In this document: piece by piece, positions 44,975 through 57,679 of the stretch
How positions within the stretch are numbered: position 1 is the stretch's first letter
Layout: each line of letters opens with the position of its first letter
NCBI RefSeq assembly: GCF_950295315.1
Contig: NC_080171.1
Location: 113,156,093 to 113,220,092 of the forward strand
Reading direction: 5' to 3'
Length of the DNA stretch: 64,000 nucleotides
Source of the DNA: Erinaceus europaeus
Taxonomy: Eukaryota; Chordata; Mammalia; Eulipotyphla; Erinaceidae
The notes under the pieces: model-generated
Seen by the model: the letters and a program-made list of their open reading frames with translations, nothing else
What the model was told of the DNA's origin: nothing
Database searches by the model: none
Program-made: the position numbers and the translations under genes

Positions 44975-45337
44975 TTACTGAATGTTTACTGTGAAGACTT
45001 ACTAAAGGGAACCACCTGCAACTCTGCCCACTTGCTACATTAGCAACAGTCATCAGAGATCAGTTACAGAGAGAGAGCGACTCTTTCTTAGTTTTCTGAA
45101 CACATCTGCTCACAATGCGCCTACTGGGTACACACCACTTGTCCACACCCCCACCCCCAACTCTGTTCTCTAAGAGTAGGTGGTAATTATAAGCTTCTTC
45201 TGTTTCATCTTAGTTCATCAGAGACTACTGACTTTAAGGCTTCTTCAGTCAAGTTTTATATGTGTGTCTTAAAAAAATTTATACTTCTACTTTACTCTGT
45301 CACAGAAGTTTCCGTATCTGTTTCTGAAATTCAAAGG

Positions 45338-45565
45338 ATGGCTGGAGAGGCAGTGTAGCAGTTACTTACACACTACACTTCAACAGCTGAGGTTCAATTC
45401 TTAGTACTGCCACAAGCTGCAGCTGAGCAGTGCTCTGATGTCTTGCTCATTAATATAAATAATAATAACAACAACAGACAGGGAAGAAAGTATAATGGTT
45501 ATACAAAAGGACTCTTACTCTGAGGCTCCAAAGCTCAAGATTCAATGCCCTGTACAAGCCAGAGC
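45338..45565 (+). mobile_element. Two SINE family D copies
   Basis: 45338-45450 (cagtgtagcagttacttaca) and 45472-45565 (gtataatggttatacaaaag), both diverged. Confidence 0.7.
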
Positions 45566-45836
45566 TGAGTAGGACTCCTGAGCAGGGCTCCTGAGCAGAA
45601 ATCCTTGCCCATCCGAGTCCAGAATGTGAGTGAGTTATTTGTAAACTTCCTAGGGAGCTATTTTATACACGCCTCTATGTGTCAGTTTTCTGAACTGTGG
45701 TTTTATAAAATGTACTGATCAATTTGTGGTTTGGGGTGACTAATTTAAATGTCTACCAGGAATTTTTATAATCTAATAAAAATACCAGTAATGTAAAAAT
45801 AAGTGAAAAAAGCATCCATCTCAATAATTATTTTTA

Positions 45837-46160
<324 letters not shown>

Positions 46161-46591
46161 TCAAAAAGTATGCATTCCTAGATCCAACACAATCACTGCT
46201 AGCTGGAGTCTCTACGAGCGATCCAAACACTGTGCTAGTTACTGCTACTTCAGGCGGCTCCAGATGCTCAGTCCACAGTCATACAGTGGGGGGGAGTGTC
46301 ACACACTTAGCTACAGGGACTTCTAAGTGCTACAGCTCAACTAAGGACAGGTGGGGGCAAGCAACTACGGCCCTAATATTAAGACTCTATTTCTGTTAAT
46401 TCAATCATGCCACAGTTATCTAAGTTAATCAAAGAAAGTGAAATGCTGACCACATGAAGTCTCACGTGTATATGATTTTTGTATAATATATACCTTTTAA
46501 ATCAAAAAGTGTGTGACTATTAATTTTAACCATTATAATACCCACATGATTCTGCCTTGAAGGGCTTTACACAGCAAAACCAACCAGACAT

Positions 46592-46594
46592 TTA

Positions 46595-46623
<29 letters not shown>
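46592..46623. repeat. (GAT)n microsatellite
   Basis: About ten gat triplets at the tail of a minus-strand family C SINE. Confidence 0.93.
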
Positions 46624-46625
<2 letters not shown>

Positions 46626-46746
46626 AAGAAAGACAGGATGAGAGAGAAAGAAACAGATATCACTCTGGTACATGTGCTGGCAAGGATCAAACTCAGAACC
46701 TCATGCTTGAGTTCAGTGCTTTATCCACTGCGCCATCTCCCAGACC
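46624..46746 (-). mobile_element. SINE family C
   Basis: atcactctggtacatgtgct ... actgcgccatctcccagacc. Confidence 0.87.
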
Positions 46747-46871
46747 ACATTTAAACTTTTCTACCCACAGTCCAGGCTAACATCTCTTTGCTTTATACCA
46801 TCATTATTTCTCTCTAGTGTGTTTCTCTCCACTCCCCTCCCCCAGAGTCAAGGGCCTTGTGCATGTACATT

Positions 46872-47165
46872 TTTTTTTTTTGCCTCTAGGGTTACTGCTG
46901 GGGTTCAGTACCTGCACTATGAGTCCACTGCTCCTGGAGGCCTCTTCCCCGCCACATACACCTCATTTTATTGGAGAGGACAGAGAGAATATGAGAGGAA
47001 AGGGAAGTAGAGAGGGAGAGAAAAAGATAAGACACCTCCAGACCCATTTCACCTCATGTGAAGTGAGTGCCCCCCCCTTCCACCCCAAGGTGGAGAGTGG
47101 GGACTTGAACTGGGATCCTTGCATAGGTTCTTGAGCTTCGTATTATGAGCTTAAGCCTGACTCCC
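46872..47165 (-). mobile_element. SINE family A-long
   Basis: 3' module (gcctctagggttactgctgg ... ctcctggaggcc), body; head shortened (gagcttaagcctgactccc). Confidence 0.83.
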
Positions 47166-47477
47166 TGCATGTACCATTTCACAGCTGCTGGGCAGACTTT
47201 TCTTCCCCATTCAGATGGGGTGGTGGTGAGAGACACCACACTACTGCAACGTCCCTCAGTGCCTAGACATTGCCATAACGTGTTGAGACTTGAACCTGGA
47301 CTACACATGGCAAGGCATACATCCCACTAGGTGAGCTATCTCTTTGGATCCTGTCATGACTTCTCTAAGACATAACCTTAAACAAAAATTGACAAATAAT
47401 GTGACACTAAAAATTACGAGCACAAACCCAAACTATATCCTTTCTCTTCCTGGATTATTAACAACTATATAATCTAT

Positions 47478-47617
47478 ACAGTGAACCAGGAGGTGGTGCA
47501 GTGATAAGGTGCTGGACTCTCAAGCATGAGGTCTTAAGTTTGATCCCTGGCAGTACATGTACCAGAGTGGTATCTGGTTCTTTCTCTCTTCTTATTCCTC
47601 TCACTAATAAACAAATA

Positions 47618-47669
<52 letters not shown>
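47478..47669 (+). mobile_element. SINE family C with a TG microsatellite tail
   Basis: gaaccaggaggtggtgcagt head; the tail passes into (TG)25 at 47619-47669. Confidence 0.88.
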
Positions 47670-47672
<3 letters not shown>

Positions 47673-47789
47673 CTGTATACAATGTTTACAAATAATGCAT
47701 CTGACTTTGACATCAAGGGGAAAAAAATCTGCTTCACTAAAAATCCAGAAGCAAAGAGATAAAAACTTGATTTTAAAAACAAGCTGGAG

Positions 47790-47952
47790 TGGTCCGGGAG
47801 GTGGCGCAGTGGCTAAGGGACTAGACTCTCAAGCATGAGGTCCCGAGTTCAATTCCTGGCAGCACATGTACCAGAGTGATGTCTGGTTCTTTCTCTCTCT
47901 CTCCTATCTTCCTCATGAATAAATAAATAAAATCTTAAAAAAAAAAAAAACA
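47790..47952 (+). mobile_element. SINE family C with duplication
   Basis: Near-consensus copy; aaacaagctggag occurs just before it and just after its A-run. Confidence 0.92.
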
Positions 47953-50223
47953 AGCTGGAGACAAAAGTCACACTGGCATTTGGATGTTACTGTTTGCCAA
48001 GAATGAAAAAACTGAGACCAGAGAATGATTCTTTCTAACAACCCATGGACACACAGCTATCGATCGGTATACAGTGAATAAAAGTGAACAACACAAACTT
48101 AAAAAAAAATGTGGTGCATTTTAAAATACTTTAAATTGTAGGTAGGCCAATCTAGAAAACTTAGCAAGCTTTTGAAAGAGACACAGCTGGAACACTAGGG
48201 CCACTTGCAAAAAGCCTTAAATTAGCTAACGCAGCCCTCCACTTCACTCCACCATATGGAGACCACAGCAGTTGGTCGTGACAAATTCGGAAAAAGAAAC
48301 GAAGTGGTTTAGAAGGTTAATCCGGGCTGCTTGGAGACCTTAGCCTGCACCAAGGACTAGCTACTGAAAGTAACATCCTACAGTGAGTGGGTCCTGGGAT
48401 AAAATAATGTGAGGGAACTGCAAAACTGCCGTGGTACAGCAGCTTCACCCACAAAGGAGTCCTCACAGGAGTATGGGATAGGAGACTGGTCCCCAAAATG
48501 CACACGAGGTAGATGGACACTGCTGCTCGGGGACACGCAGGTCACAGCAGAGGACTCATACCAAGAAACATGACAGCAGAAACAAGTTGCTGCCCAAGAG
48601 AAAATATCAGCTTACCTGTGCATCTCCAACCTCTATGAATACATGTATGTACACCTCCCACCACTGGTTCTGTTTCTGAGAAAACACTACAACCAGGAAA
48701 GTTCCGTGCCAGGATCCGAGGCAGGCTGTTTTCTCCCACCTTGATTCCCACCACATCACATATAAATTCAGCTGAAGGCAGCAAAGCCACCATCTACGTA
48801 TCTCCGACATACATGAGTGGCACTCTCTGTACTGCACTGTGTTCCTGAAAAAGGAACTGTCAATTTTCCCCCTGCAGGCCCCGCCCCAAGGACACACGTC
48901 TGTCCTCTCCTGAGAGATACAATAATCTCACAAATGGCCAGTGGACATTCATTTTTAAAGTCATTTCTGCATTCTTTATTTTCCCGAATCCTTTCATTTT
49001 GATCGTACTCTTAACATTGTGCTTCTATCTTTCATTTCATTCCTGACTTTCTTCACCTGTGTACCCTCAATGAACAATGCTTCTCTGCACACAATGGAAC
49101 CTCCAATGGAAACTATCTCATTTTGATTGTGACAGTACTTGTCTGAATTTCAAAACATATTTCTTCTTACTTTTTCCTACTAAAACTTTGAAAACCTATA
49201 TTCAAGCAAGAACAAAAGCAAACAAATTCTCAAAGGAAGTATTTTTAAATTGAACTCCTTGGCATAGGTAACTCCGAGATTTTCAACTCCCAAGCTGTCA
49301 TTTTGTTTTCATTCCACAACTATCTTCATTCCTCATTCAGGAGGAAAAAGAAAAGAAAAAAAAAAAAAAAAAGAACAGTGCTCACTTAAGGTTTACAAAA
49401 GTAGATTCTTTGGAGGCTGAAGAAAATCTGACTTATTTACAATGTGAAAATATTAAAATTGATTCTTGAAGTTTATTTCTAGACAGAATTTGTCTCTAAT
49501 GCCAATGTAACAGAAATGCGTACAATGACCAGTATTTATTGCGTTTCTCTGGATACAGGACTGTAACACATGAATCAGCTCAGGGTAAACTTGGAGGCAC
49601 TTCTGGTGAAGGGACAAGGGTTTAGTATTACACCTATTTAACCAGGAATAAAAAGGCAGAGCTTTCATTGTCTCTCAGCATTTTGTTCTGTCATATCTAT
49701 TTTGCCTTTCAGATAGATCCTTCCTCCAATGAATCAGACAGGACACACACATGCAAACTCTAAATACCTGAGATCTCAAAATACTGTGCCCTCATTCCGG
49801 ACTGCTCACATACACAAGCCAGGTTCAAAGCCTTTTTCTTCTGTTATTGAGAACAAGTACACTTTAACAACAATTTTATTGTCTTCAATTTTCTGGAATT
49901 ACAGATAGCATATGCCAATTTGATCCTTGTTCCTTTGAAGGTCATTCATTTTTCTTTTCAAGTTACTTTTAAGAACTTTCCTTGTTCCCATCTTCCAATA
50001 TGTCACCAAGACTTGTGACATGTTTCTGATCATCCTTTACTAGTTGGCTGGCACACTTTAGTTGGTCAGCCTAGAGAAAGCTGTGCAAAGTTACCCATCA
50101 CACGTTTCACACCTCCCCTCCATCCCTTTTCAAACTATCGCTAGAGCAATAGCAGCATTTTTAGATCCATCCTCTACAACTTTCACTCTGTTCATCATAA
50201 GAAAATTCCTGGCTTTGTCTTTT
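47953..50223. other. Unique SPIN1 intron sequence
   Basis: 2.3 kb without a repeat family that I recognise. No exon with a usable phase and homology was found on the minus strand. Confidence 0.45.
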
Positions 50224-50462
50224 TATTGCCACCAGGGTTATCACCGGAGCTTGGTGACTGATGACAAACTCACTGCTCCTACTGGTCATTTCCCCTCCCT
50301 TCTTTTAGTAGAGACAAAAACTGAGAAAAGGGAGAGAGACGCACCTGCAGCACAGCTTCAGCATTCATGAAGCTTACCCTCTGCAGTGGGAGCCAGGGGC
50401 TTGAACCTGGGTCCTTGTTTGTGGCACCATATACTCTACGGGATGCTCCACCACCCAGCCCA
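50224..50462 (-). mobile_element. SINE A/B-long, diverged
   Basis: 3' module (accagggttatcaccggagc), body, head gctccaccacccagccc. Confidence 0.78.
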
Positions 50463-50566
50463 AACGTTGCTTGAATCGGCTTTAAATACAGGCCTGAATC
50501 TCATCCCACCCACTGGATATCTGATATAATATTTTTAATTTCTACAAATATATCCTCTTATTTTGA

Positions 50567-50645
50567 GTGTCTCTTTAAAATATGATTTTGCTTATTTATT
50601 AATGAGTATCTCTTTAAAAATATGATTTTGCTTATTTATTAATGA
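50567..50645. repeat. Tandem duplication of about 39 bp
   Basis: tctctttaaa(a)atatgattttg ... attaatga occurs twice in a row, at the tail side of a minus-strand family C SINE. Confidence 0.88.
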
Positions 50646-50762
50646 GAGAGGAGAGAAAGAGAACTAGACACTACTCTGATACATGTGCTGCTGGGGATCA
50701 AACTTGGGACTTATTCACGGAATGTCCAACACTTTATCCACTGCGCTACCCGCTGATACCTG
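50646..50762 (-). mobile_element. SINE family C
   Basis: actctgatacatgtgctgct ... ctttatccactgcgctaccc. Confidence 0.82.
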
Positions 50763-51575
50763 AGTCCTTTCAGGGCTTTTATTTACTGTTACAAGATTTG
50801 GTGCTGTCTGAATGTTGTTTTCTACGTGTCTTCTCATTGGGTGAGTTCTCGCGTGGCATCTGTCCTGTTGTCCTCAAGTACCTGATGACTCCAGGCATTT
50901 GTATTTTAGATGCAAGTCAAGATCAGATGATATCTACAGTGGCCCAAGTGAAGGGTTCCCGGTATCTGAATAGTAAGTACAGATTCTAGAAATGCAGCCT
51001 TGATTCTAGGGAAAGTAGGAGTTAGCAGGACCTGCAACAGTGGAGAGGCACTTGCTACCCAACTGACAAAGGAAGCTGGTTTCCTACTCGTCCCTTGAGT
51101 ATAAATGCAGTGCTTTTGCTGTCTCTAAGCTGAATGGGGGGCAGCCTGAAAATTCTTTCTCACAGGTATCCTTCTACAGTTCCAAGTTCCTCAACTCAGT
51201 TTGGTTTTTATATAAGTCCATGCCCACTGGTTTACATCTTGCAGAAATTTCTCAGAGTTCTGCACTATGAACTTTACATATCAACAATAACAAAAACTAA
51301 TTTTGATAAATCTTCAATCTCTCATATTCTAAATGTTAACTATCACTTTACTGGATGATAAATAAGCAGTACTCTAAACAAATACCAAGACTTTCTTCAA
51401 TTGCAAAAGTTATCTGAAATTATAGTCAAGTGCAAATAAAAGTCTTGGGAGTCAAGTAAAGTAAGTATAAAAGCAGGACAATCAGAATTAAATGTCTACC
51501 ACTGTCCTTTTTCTGACATTCAAAAGCTATTGCATGAAATAGATAGTTCCAAGAAAAAAGTATTTAAAAGTTATT
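50763..51575. other. Unique SPIN1 intron sequence
   Basis: No exon or repeat recognised. Confidence 0.45.
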
Positions 51576-51576
51576 C

Positions 51577-51845
51577 AGGGAGTCCGGTGGTAGAACAGCG
51601 GGTTAAGCGCATGGGGTGCAAAGCACATGGACCAGTATAAGGATCCCGGTTGGAGCCCCCAGCACCCTACCTGCAGGGGAGTCACTTCACGGGCAGTGAA
51701 GCAGGTCTGCAGGCGTCTATCTTTCTCTCCCCTATCTGTCTTCCCCATCTCTCTCGATTTCTATCTGTCCTAGCCAACAACAACAGCAGCAATAACAACA
51801 ATAAAACATCAAGGGCAACAAAAGGAAATTAATAATTAATTAATT
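51577..51845 (+). mobile_element. SINE family A
   Basis: Flanked by aagttattcag on both sides (before 51577 and at 51847), its duplication. Confidence 0.9.
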
Positions 51846-51862
51846 AAGTTATTCAGTTTCCA

Positions 51863-52190
51863 GGGCCAGGCGGTAGCACAGTGGGTTAAATGCACATAGT
51901 ATGAAGAACAAGGACTGCCATAAGGGTCCTGGTTTGAATCCCTGGCTCCCCACCTGGAGGGAGTCACTTCCCAGGCAGTGAAACAGGTCTGCAGGTGTCT
52001 TTCTCTCCTCTCTCTTCTCTATTTCTTTCTGTCCTGTCCAAACAACATTAGTAACAATAATAACCACAACAACAATAAAAAAAATTAAAAGGGCAATAAA
52101 AGAGGAAAAATAGCCTCCAGGAACAGTGGATTCGTGGTGCAGGCACCGAGCCCCAGCAATAACCCTGGATGCAGAAGAAATTAAAAAAAG
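51863..52190 (+). mobile_element. SINE family A-long
   Basis: Head gggccaggcggtagcacagt, body, 3' module agcctccaggaacagtggat ... ataaccctgga. The flanks carry gttattcagtttc and gttaattcagtttc. Confidence 0.87.
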
Positions 52191-53025
52191 GTTAATTCAG
52201 TTTCATTGACAATGTGGGCTGGCATCTGTTCTGAGAGTTAACAACAGCTTCTCAGTGGTTCTGATTCCATATCAAAAGTAGCACTGACTCACAACACACT
52301 TAATTTCTATGAAGCACGGTCTCAAAAAGGTAAGCTGGAATTGTAGGATGTAGAGGTGTTTTGCTCAATGCTTTAAATTTGAAAATACTTTTTTTTTCAT
52401 CAACAAAAGAAATCAAATATTAGGCCTTTCATCCTCTCAAAACTCTTACTGACATAATAAACTGATCACTGTTTTTCAGTAAACTATGTTACTTGGTTAG
52501 CCAATATTTAAGGTAAACAAACCAGCTAAATTCAATTTTCAACTATCACATTTCTACCACAAAGCAGTAAACAGCTATACTCACCTGTATGCTTTGTGAG
52601 TAATGAATTACTGACATACTCCTTGTTCTATTTAGTATTATGGCATAAGTATGTTTCCTCACTGTTTTCCAGTAGAATATTAAGGAAATACACTAATTAC
52701 GTTAAAAACAGGTTTGTTTTTGTGTGCTGCAAACTAATAAATGGAAAAGTATTTCTAGTACTTGCTCTTGGATAAGAGCTACATAGCCAACTTAATGACT
52801 GTGAGAACAGGATGGGGAAAGAAGTCAGTTTCCATCCAGATCTTTCTTTCAGGATTTCTCTTTCATGACTTCATTTATACACTATGCCCTGAGAGTATCA
52901 CAGATGTTCATAGTATATAGCAAAATACCTCCAGGGTCTTCCAAAAGATCTGTTGACAGTCACTGCCAATTAAAAGGGACTATTCTTTGACCAATAACAC
53001 TTTCTTCATTAGATGCTAGTAAGCG
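52191..53025. other. Unique SPIN1 intron sequence
   Basis: No exon or repeat recognised. Confidence 0.45.
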
Positions 53026-53180
53026 TGGTCCAGGAAGTAGCACAGTGGATAAAGCCTTATATTCTCAGCCATGAGGTCCCGAGTTCAATCCCTAGCTGCG
53101 AATGTACCAGAGTGATGTCTGGTTCTTTCTCTCCTCCTATCTTTCTCATGAATAAATAAATTCTTAAAAAAAAAAAAAAA
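53026..53180 (+). mobile_element. SINE family C
   Basis: ggtccaggaagtagcacagt head; A-run running into an L1 3' end. Confidence 0.87.
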
Positions 53181-53268
53181 GATTGTGGAAAACTGAGAAA
53201 TGTTATGCATGTACAAACTATTGTATTTACTGCTGATTGTAAAATATTAATCCCCCAATAATGAAATT
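53181..53268 (+). mobile_element. L1 3' end, short
   Basis: About 88 bp, with ttatgcatgtacaaactatt, nearly identical to the 3' end of the L1 at 55.87-55.93 kb. It sits directly after the A-tail of a family C SINE. Confidence 0.75.
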
Positions 53269-53735
53269 TTTTAAAAACCTAAAATAAAAAAAAAAGACAC
53301 TAGTTAAGTACGTTTATGGGGGGGGGTGGGGGGAAGCAGGAAGTTCAGGAAATATGATGTGGTCACTACTATGATTCTAGGACACTGCCCTGTTTCTGAA
53401 TGTTATCTCTGGCGCCTTTTAGTTCTATGCTCACAGACAAGTCATTTATCCTCTGACTATAAAAAGACTTGGGTTTCTACTGGGCAAGGGGTTTGTGAAT
53501 GACGTGAGACCACAGCAAGGGCAGGAGGAGGAAATGGCAGCCAGTCAGCCAGCCAGCCAGTGCCTGTGCCTGCTAAATGCAAAGAAAAGATACATAAAAG
53601 CACCTCTGCTTAAAGTGATGGGTCCTGCTCACTTCTAACTACACGAGAAATAGCAACACCCAGTCACCTTCCATTTGGTATCATGAAATGGAAATCTGCT
53701 ATTCCAATTAGGAAAGGATGAATAAATATTAAAGG
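53269..53735. other. Mostly unique SPIN1 intron sequence
   Basis: A G-run near 53320 and a short (cagc)n stretch at 53537-53562. Confidence 0.45.
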
Positions 53736-53995
53736 GGGGGGGGGGTCAGGCGGTAGCGCAGCAGGTTAAGCGCATGTGGTACAAAGCACAACGACCAGAG
53801 TAAGGACCCCGGTTCAAGGGGGAGTGGCTTCACCAAGTGGTGAAGCAGGTCTGCAGGTGTCTCTATCTTTCTCTCCTCCTGTCATCCCCTCCTCTCTCCA
53901 TTTCTCTCTGTCCTAAGAATGATGATATCAATAACAACAATAACTACAACAACAATAAAAAAGACAAGGGCAACAAAAGGGAAAATAAATTTAAA
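53736..53995 (+). mobile_element. SINE family A
   Basis: G-run, tcaggcggtagcgcagcagg head, tail aacaacaataaaaaag. About 35 bp are missing after gttcaag. Confidence 0.88.
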
Positions 53996-54143
53996 AAATT
54001 AGGAAAGGAAAAAAAAAAATTGACATTTACATACTAAAACAAAGGACTAGGACATTTAAATTCATCTTAGATAGCCCACCCCCCTCCTGCCAGCTCCAGG
54101 ATGCATTTTCTTTTCTTTCTTTTTAAGAGAGGTTATCTCTTTT

Positions 54144-54202
54144 TAAAATTATTTATTTATTTATTTATTCCCTTTTGTTGCCCTTGCTGTTATTGTTGTA
54201 GT
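54144..54202 (-). mobile_element. SINE family A, very short 5'-truncated insertion
   Basis: Only the tail region (ttcccttttgttgcccttgc ... gttgtag) was inserted; flanked by tccaggatgcattttc at about 54096-54111 and 54203-54219. Some extra T-rich sequence lies between the left duplication and the element. Confidence 0.75.
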
Positions 54203-54335
54203 TCCAGGATGCATTTTCAATGCAGAAGCATTTCCCAAAGCACATCGTGGGGGCCCAGGAGCCCTAGTTACCAAATGCAGGAGGAAGCACTGGTGCAGGA
54301 AACACACTCCTGGTTCCTTTTTTAAAATATGCATT

Positions 54336-54592
54336 TTTTAATATTTATTTATTTCCTTTTGTCGCCCTTGTTGTTTTATTGTTGTAGTTACTGATATCGT
54401 CGTTGTTGGATAGGACAGAGAAATTGGGGGGGGGGGAGACAGAGAGGGGGAGAGAAAGATAGACAACTGCAGACCTGCTTCACCACCTGTGAAGCGACTC
54501 CCCTGCAGGTGGGGAGCGAGGGGGGGGCGGGCTCAAACCGGGATCCTCACGCCAGTCCTTGCACTTTGCGCCACCTGCTCACTCCAGGTTTC
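54336..54592 (-). mobile_element. SINE family A
   Basis: Minus copy with G-rich expansions (54428-54437, 54522-54530); head shortened. Confidence 0.87.
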
Positions 54593-54615
54593 TATTTATT
54601 TTTAAAAACAAAGCT

Positions 54616-55935
54616 CCCCACACCTATGGACATCTAATCTTTGACAAAGGGGCTCAGACTATTAAATGGGGAAAGCAGAGTGTCTCTTCAACAAACGGTG
54701 TTGGAAACAATGGGTTGAAACATGCAGAAGAATGAAACTGAATCACTGTATTTCACCAAATACAAAAGTAAATTCCAAGTGGATCAAGGACTTGGATGTT
54801 AGACCACAAACTATCAGATACTTAGAGGAAAATATTGGCAGAACTCTTTTCCACATAAATTTTAAAGACATCTTCAATGAAACGAATCCAATTACAAGGA
54901 AGACTAAGGCAAGTATAAACCTATGGGACTACATCAAATTAAAAAGCTTCTTCACAGCAAAAGAAACCACTACCCAAACCAAGAGACCCCTCACAGAATG
55001 GGAGAAGATCTTTACATGCCATACATCAGACAAGAGTTTAATAACCAACATATATAAAGAGCTTGCCAAACTCAACAAGACAACAAATAACCCCATCCAA
55101 AAATGGGGGGAGGACATGGACAGAATATTCACCACAGAAGAGATCCAAAAGGCCGAGAAACACATGAAAAAATGCTCCAAGTCTCTGATTGTCAGAGAAA
55201 TGCAAATCAAGACAACAACGAGATATCACTTCACTCCTGTGAGAATGTCATACATCAGAAAAGGTAACAGCAGCAAATGCTGGAGAGGGTGTGGGGGTCA
55301 AAGGAACCCTCCTGCACTGCTGGTGGGAATGTCAATTGGTCCAACCTCTGTGGAGAACAGTCTGGAGAACTCTCAGAAGGCTAGAAATGGACCTACCCTA
55401 TGATCCTGCAATTCCTCTCCTGGGGATATATCCTAAGGAACCCAACACATCCATCCAAAAAGATCTGTGTACACATATGTTCTTGGCAGCACAATTTGTA
55501 ATAGCCAAAATCTGGAAGCAACCCAGGTGTCCAACAACAGATGAGCGGCTGAGCAAGTACACAATGGCATACTACTCAGCTATAAAAAATGATGACTTCA
55601 CTGTTTTCAGCCGATCTTGGATGGACCTTGAAAAAATCATGTTGAGTGAACTAAGTCAGAAACAGAAGGATGAATATGGGATGATCTCAATCTCAGGCAG
55701 AAGTTGAAAAACAAGATCAGAAAAGAAAACAGAAGTAGAACCTGAAGTGGAATTGGCGTATCACACCAAAGTAAAAGACTCTGGGGTGGGTGGGTGGAGA
55801 GAATACAGGTCCAGGAAGGATTCAGAGGACCTAGTGGGGGTTGTATTGTTATATGGGAAACTGGGGAAGGTTATGCATGTACAAACTATTGTACTTACTG
55901 TTGAATGTAAAACATTAATTCCCCAATTTAAAAAA
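54616..55935 (+). mobile_element. L1 (LINE-1), 5'-truncated, ORF2 C-terminal region with one frameshift
   Basis: This 1320-bp insertion is flanked by aaaaacaaagct at 54604-54615 and 55936-55947. Frame 1 (54666 onward) carries L1 ORF2 C-terminal sequence: RMKLNHCISP, NSKWIKDLDVRP, MQIKTTTRYHFTPVRMSYIR and CWRGCGG. After a run of five G (55293-55297) the frame shifts to GVKGTLLHCWWECQLVQPLW and then YDPAIPLLGIYP, YYSAIKNDDF and the stop at 55707. One G too many explains the break. The Cys-rich tail motif (C..C, H.C, C) is complete across the shift. A 3' UTR of about 230 bp and an A-run follow. It lies antisense in the SPIN1 intron. Confidence 0.92.
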
Positions 55936-56048
55936 AAAAACAAAGCTGAGCTAAGTAAGTGCTCCTGAGTGCATACTCTTCAGACTCATCCTAAAATCCC
56001 ACAGTCCCTATGGGTCAGAGATAATCATTGTCAAGAATCATCTCCTGG

Positions 56049-56190
56049 TGGCGTGGGAGATGGTACAGTGGTAAAGCAGTGGATTCTCAAGCATGAGGTG
56101 GCAAGTCCAACCCCTAGCATTTTACGCACTACAGTGATGCTCTGGTATTCCCACCCCATTAACTAATAAATAAATAAATAAATCTTTAAA
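56049..56190 (+). mobile_element. SINE family C, diverged
   Basis: gtgggagatggtacagtggt, tctcaagcatgaggtggcaa, aataaataaataaataaatc tail. Confidence 0.78.
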
Positions 56191-56519
56191 GAAAAAAAAA
56201 TGTCTCCCGCAAGCAGGTGTCTACCACCTCTCAGCCTCCTGGTGCCACTCAGACAGGGACAAGAGGCATGGCCATAGTCCTGGGAGCAAAGGAGAAGCGC
56301 TAAGAGTTTATTAGCGCCTTTGACTTCCCTGGAGAACCACAGTGGAAGCAGACAAGGAGACAGTAAAGCTCCAGTTCTGCTCCTCTGTATTTGGTTTCCA
56401 GAAACGTCATTTGTACAAAGGAGATTGCTGAGAATATATGTATATGTATATATATATACACATACATATACGAATATTTATATATTTTTCATAAATATTT
56501 ATTTATGAAATATATATAT

Positions 56520-56658
56520 TTAAATTTGTTTATGAGGAATGATGGAGAACAAAAGAACCAGACATCACTCTGTTACATGTGCTGCCTAGGATTGAACTCA
56601 GGACCTCATGCTTGAGTGTCCAATGCCTTATCTACTGCACCAGCTCCCAGATCACAGA
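56520..56658 (-). mobile_element. SINE family C
   Basis: ccagacatcactctgttaca ... ctgcaccagctcccagatca; preceded by an AT-rich ATATAT stretch (56440-56520). Confidence 0.84.
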
Positions 56659-56799
56659 ATTCCATTTTCTCTAATTCAACACTGTGATTTTAATTTTGAC
56701 AAGAGGAGACAAGCATCACGATGTAAAGAACTCGAGCTCACCCCAAGATTAGGCCCTGAATGGCTTCTTCACAAGACAACATTTCATTTTTCTTTCGTT

Positions 56800-57025
56800 A
56801 ATTTTTAATTTTTTTTATTTATAAAAAGGAAACACTGACAAAACCATAGGGTAAGAGGGAGACAACTCCACACAGTTCCCACCACCAGAACTCCGCATCC
56901 CATCCCCTCCCCTGATAGCTTTCCTATTCTCTGTCCCTCTGGGAGCATGGACCCAGGGTCACTGTGGGGTGCAGAAGGTGGAAGGTCTGGCTTCTGGAAT
57001 TGCTTCCCCGCTGAACACCCCTGTT
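56800..57025 (-). mobile_element. Family E repeat, 5'-truncated
   Basis: Matches the 1.87-kb copy (gaactccgcatcccatcccc, tctggcttctggaattgctt). The tail is at 56800. It is in sense with SPIN1. Confidence 0.72.
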
Positions 57026-57400
57026 TTTCTATCCATAGAGATTTGCAGCCTTCACCTGTAAAATATGTAAAGTCTTGTCCCATTTTTCATTCCACTCTTC
57101 AGATTTGCATTGAGATTAGGAAAAACAGGAAAAATAACTGACAACTTTCCCTTTAATTCCAACTTCTTTTCGTTACATATCTGAGGTCTCTGTTTTATGG
57201 GTAAGACAGGCAAGTACCCTACTACAGCACTACACCAAATTCAAGTCCCTCAACTTGCATGAGGGAGAGTCTCTCAACTTGAAAAGTTTACTAGGAATGC
57301 TTATTCTTTCTGTTGCAAGGGAAAGAAGCTAAGTGAATATATCAAAGCCAGGAGTTACTAAACAGTATTGCTTCAGGTGAGTATAATAAATGTCACTCAA
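57026..57400. other. Unique SPIN1 intron sequence
   Basis: No exon or repeat recognised. Confidence 0.45.
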
Positions 57401-57401
57401 G

Positions 57402-57535
57402 GGTAGGGGCAGGTAGCATAATGGTTCTGCAAAGAGCTTGAGGCTCCAGAGTCCCAGGTTCAATCCCTCTCACTTCCTTAAGCCAGAGCTATGCAGTGCT
57501 CTGGTAAAAAACAAAAACAAAAACCAAACAAACAA
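57402..57535 (+). mobile_element. SINE family D
   Basis: gtagcataatggttctgcaa ... cagtgctctggta, aaac-rich tail. Confidence 0.85.
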
Positions 57536-57679
57536 ACACTCAAGCTAAGTGTATTAGTAATAGGTCCAAGAGCTCAAATCCGTTAAGGTTTGAAATCTGA
57601 CACAAATGGACTTTCATTTTCATATGTTTGGAATTATGTGAAATGAACAATCCACATTACTGTTTGCACTCGTGCTATA

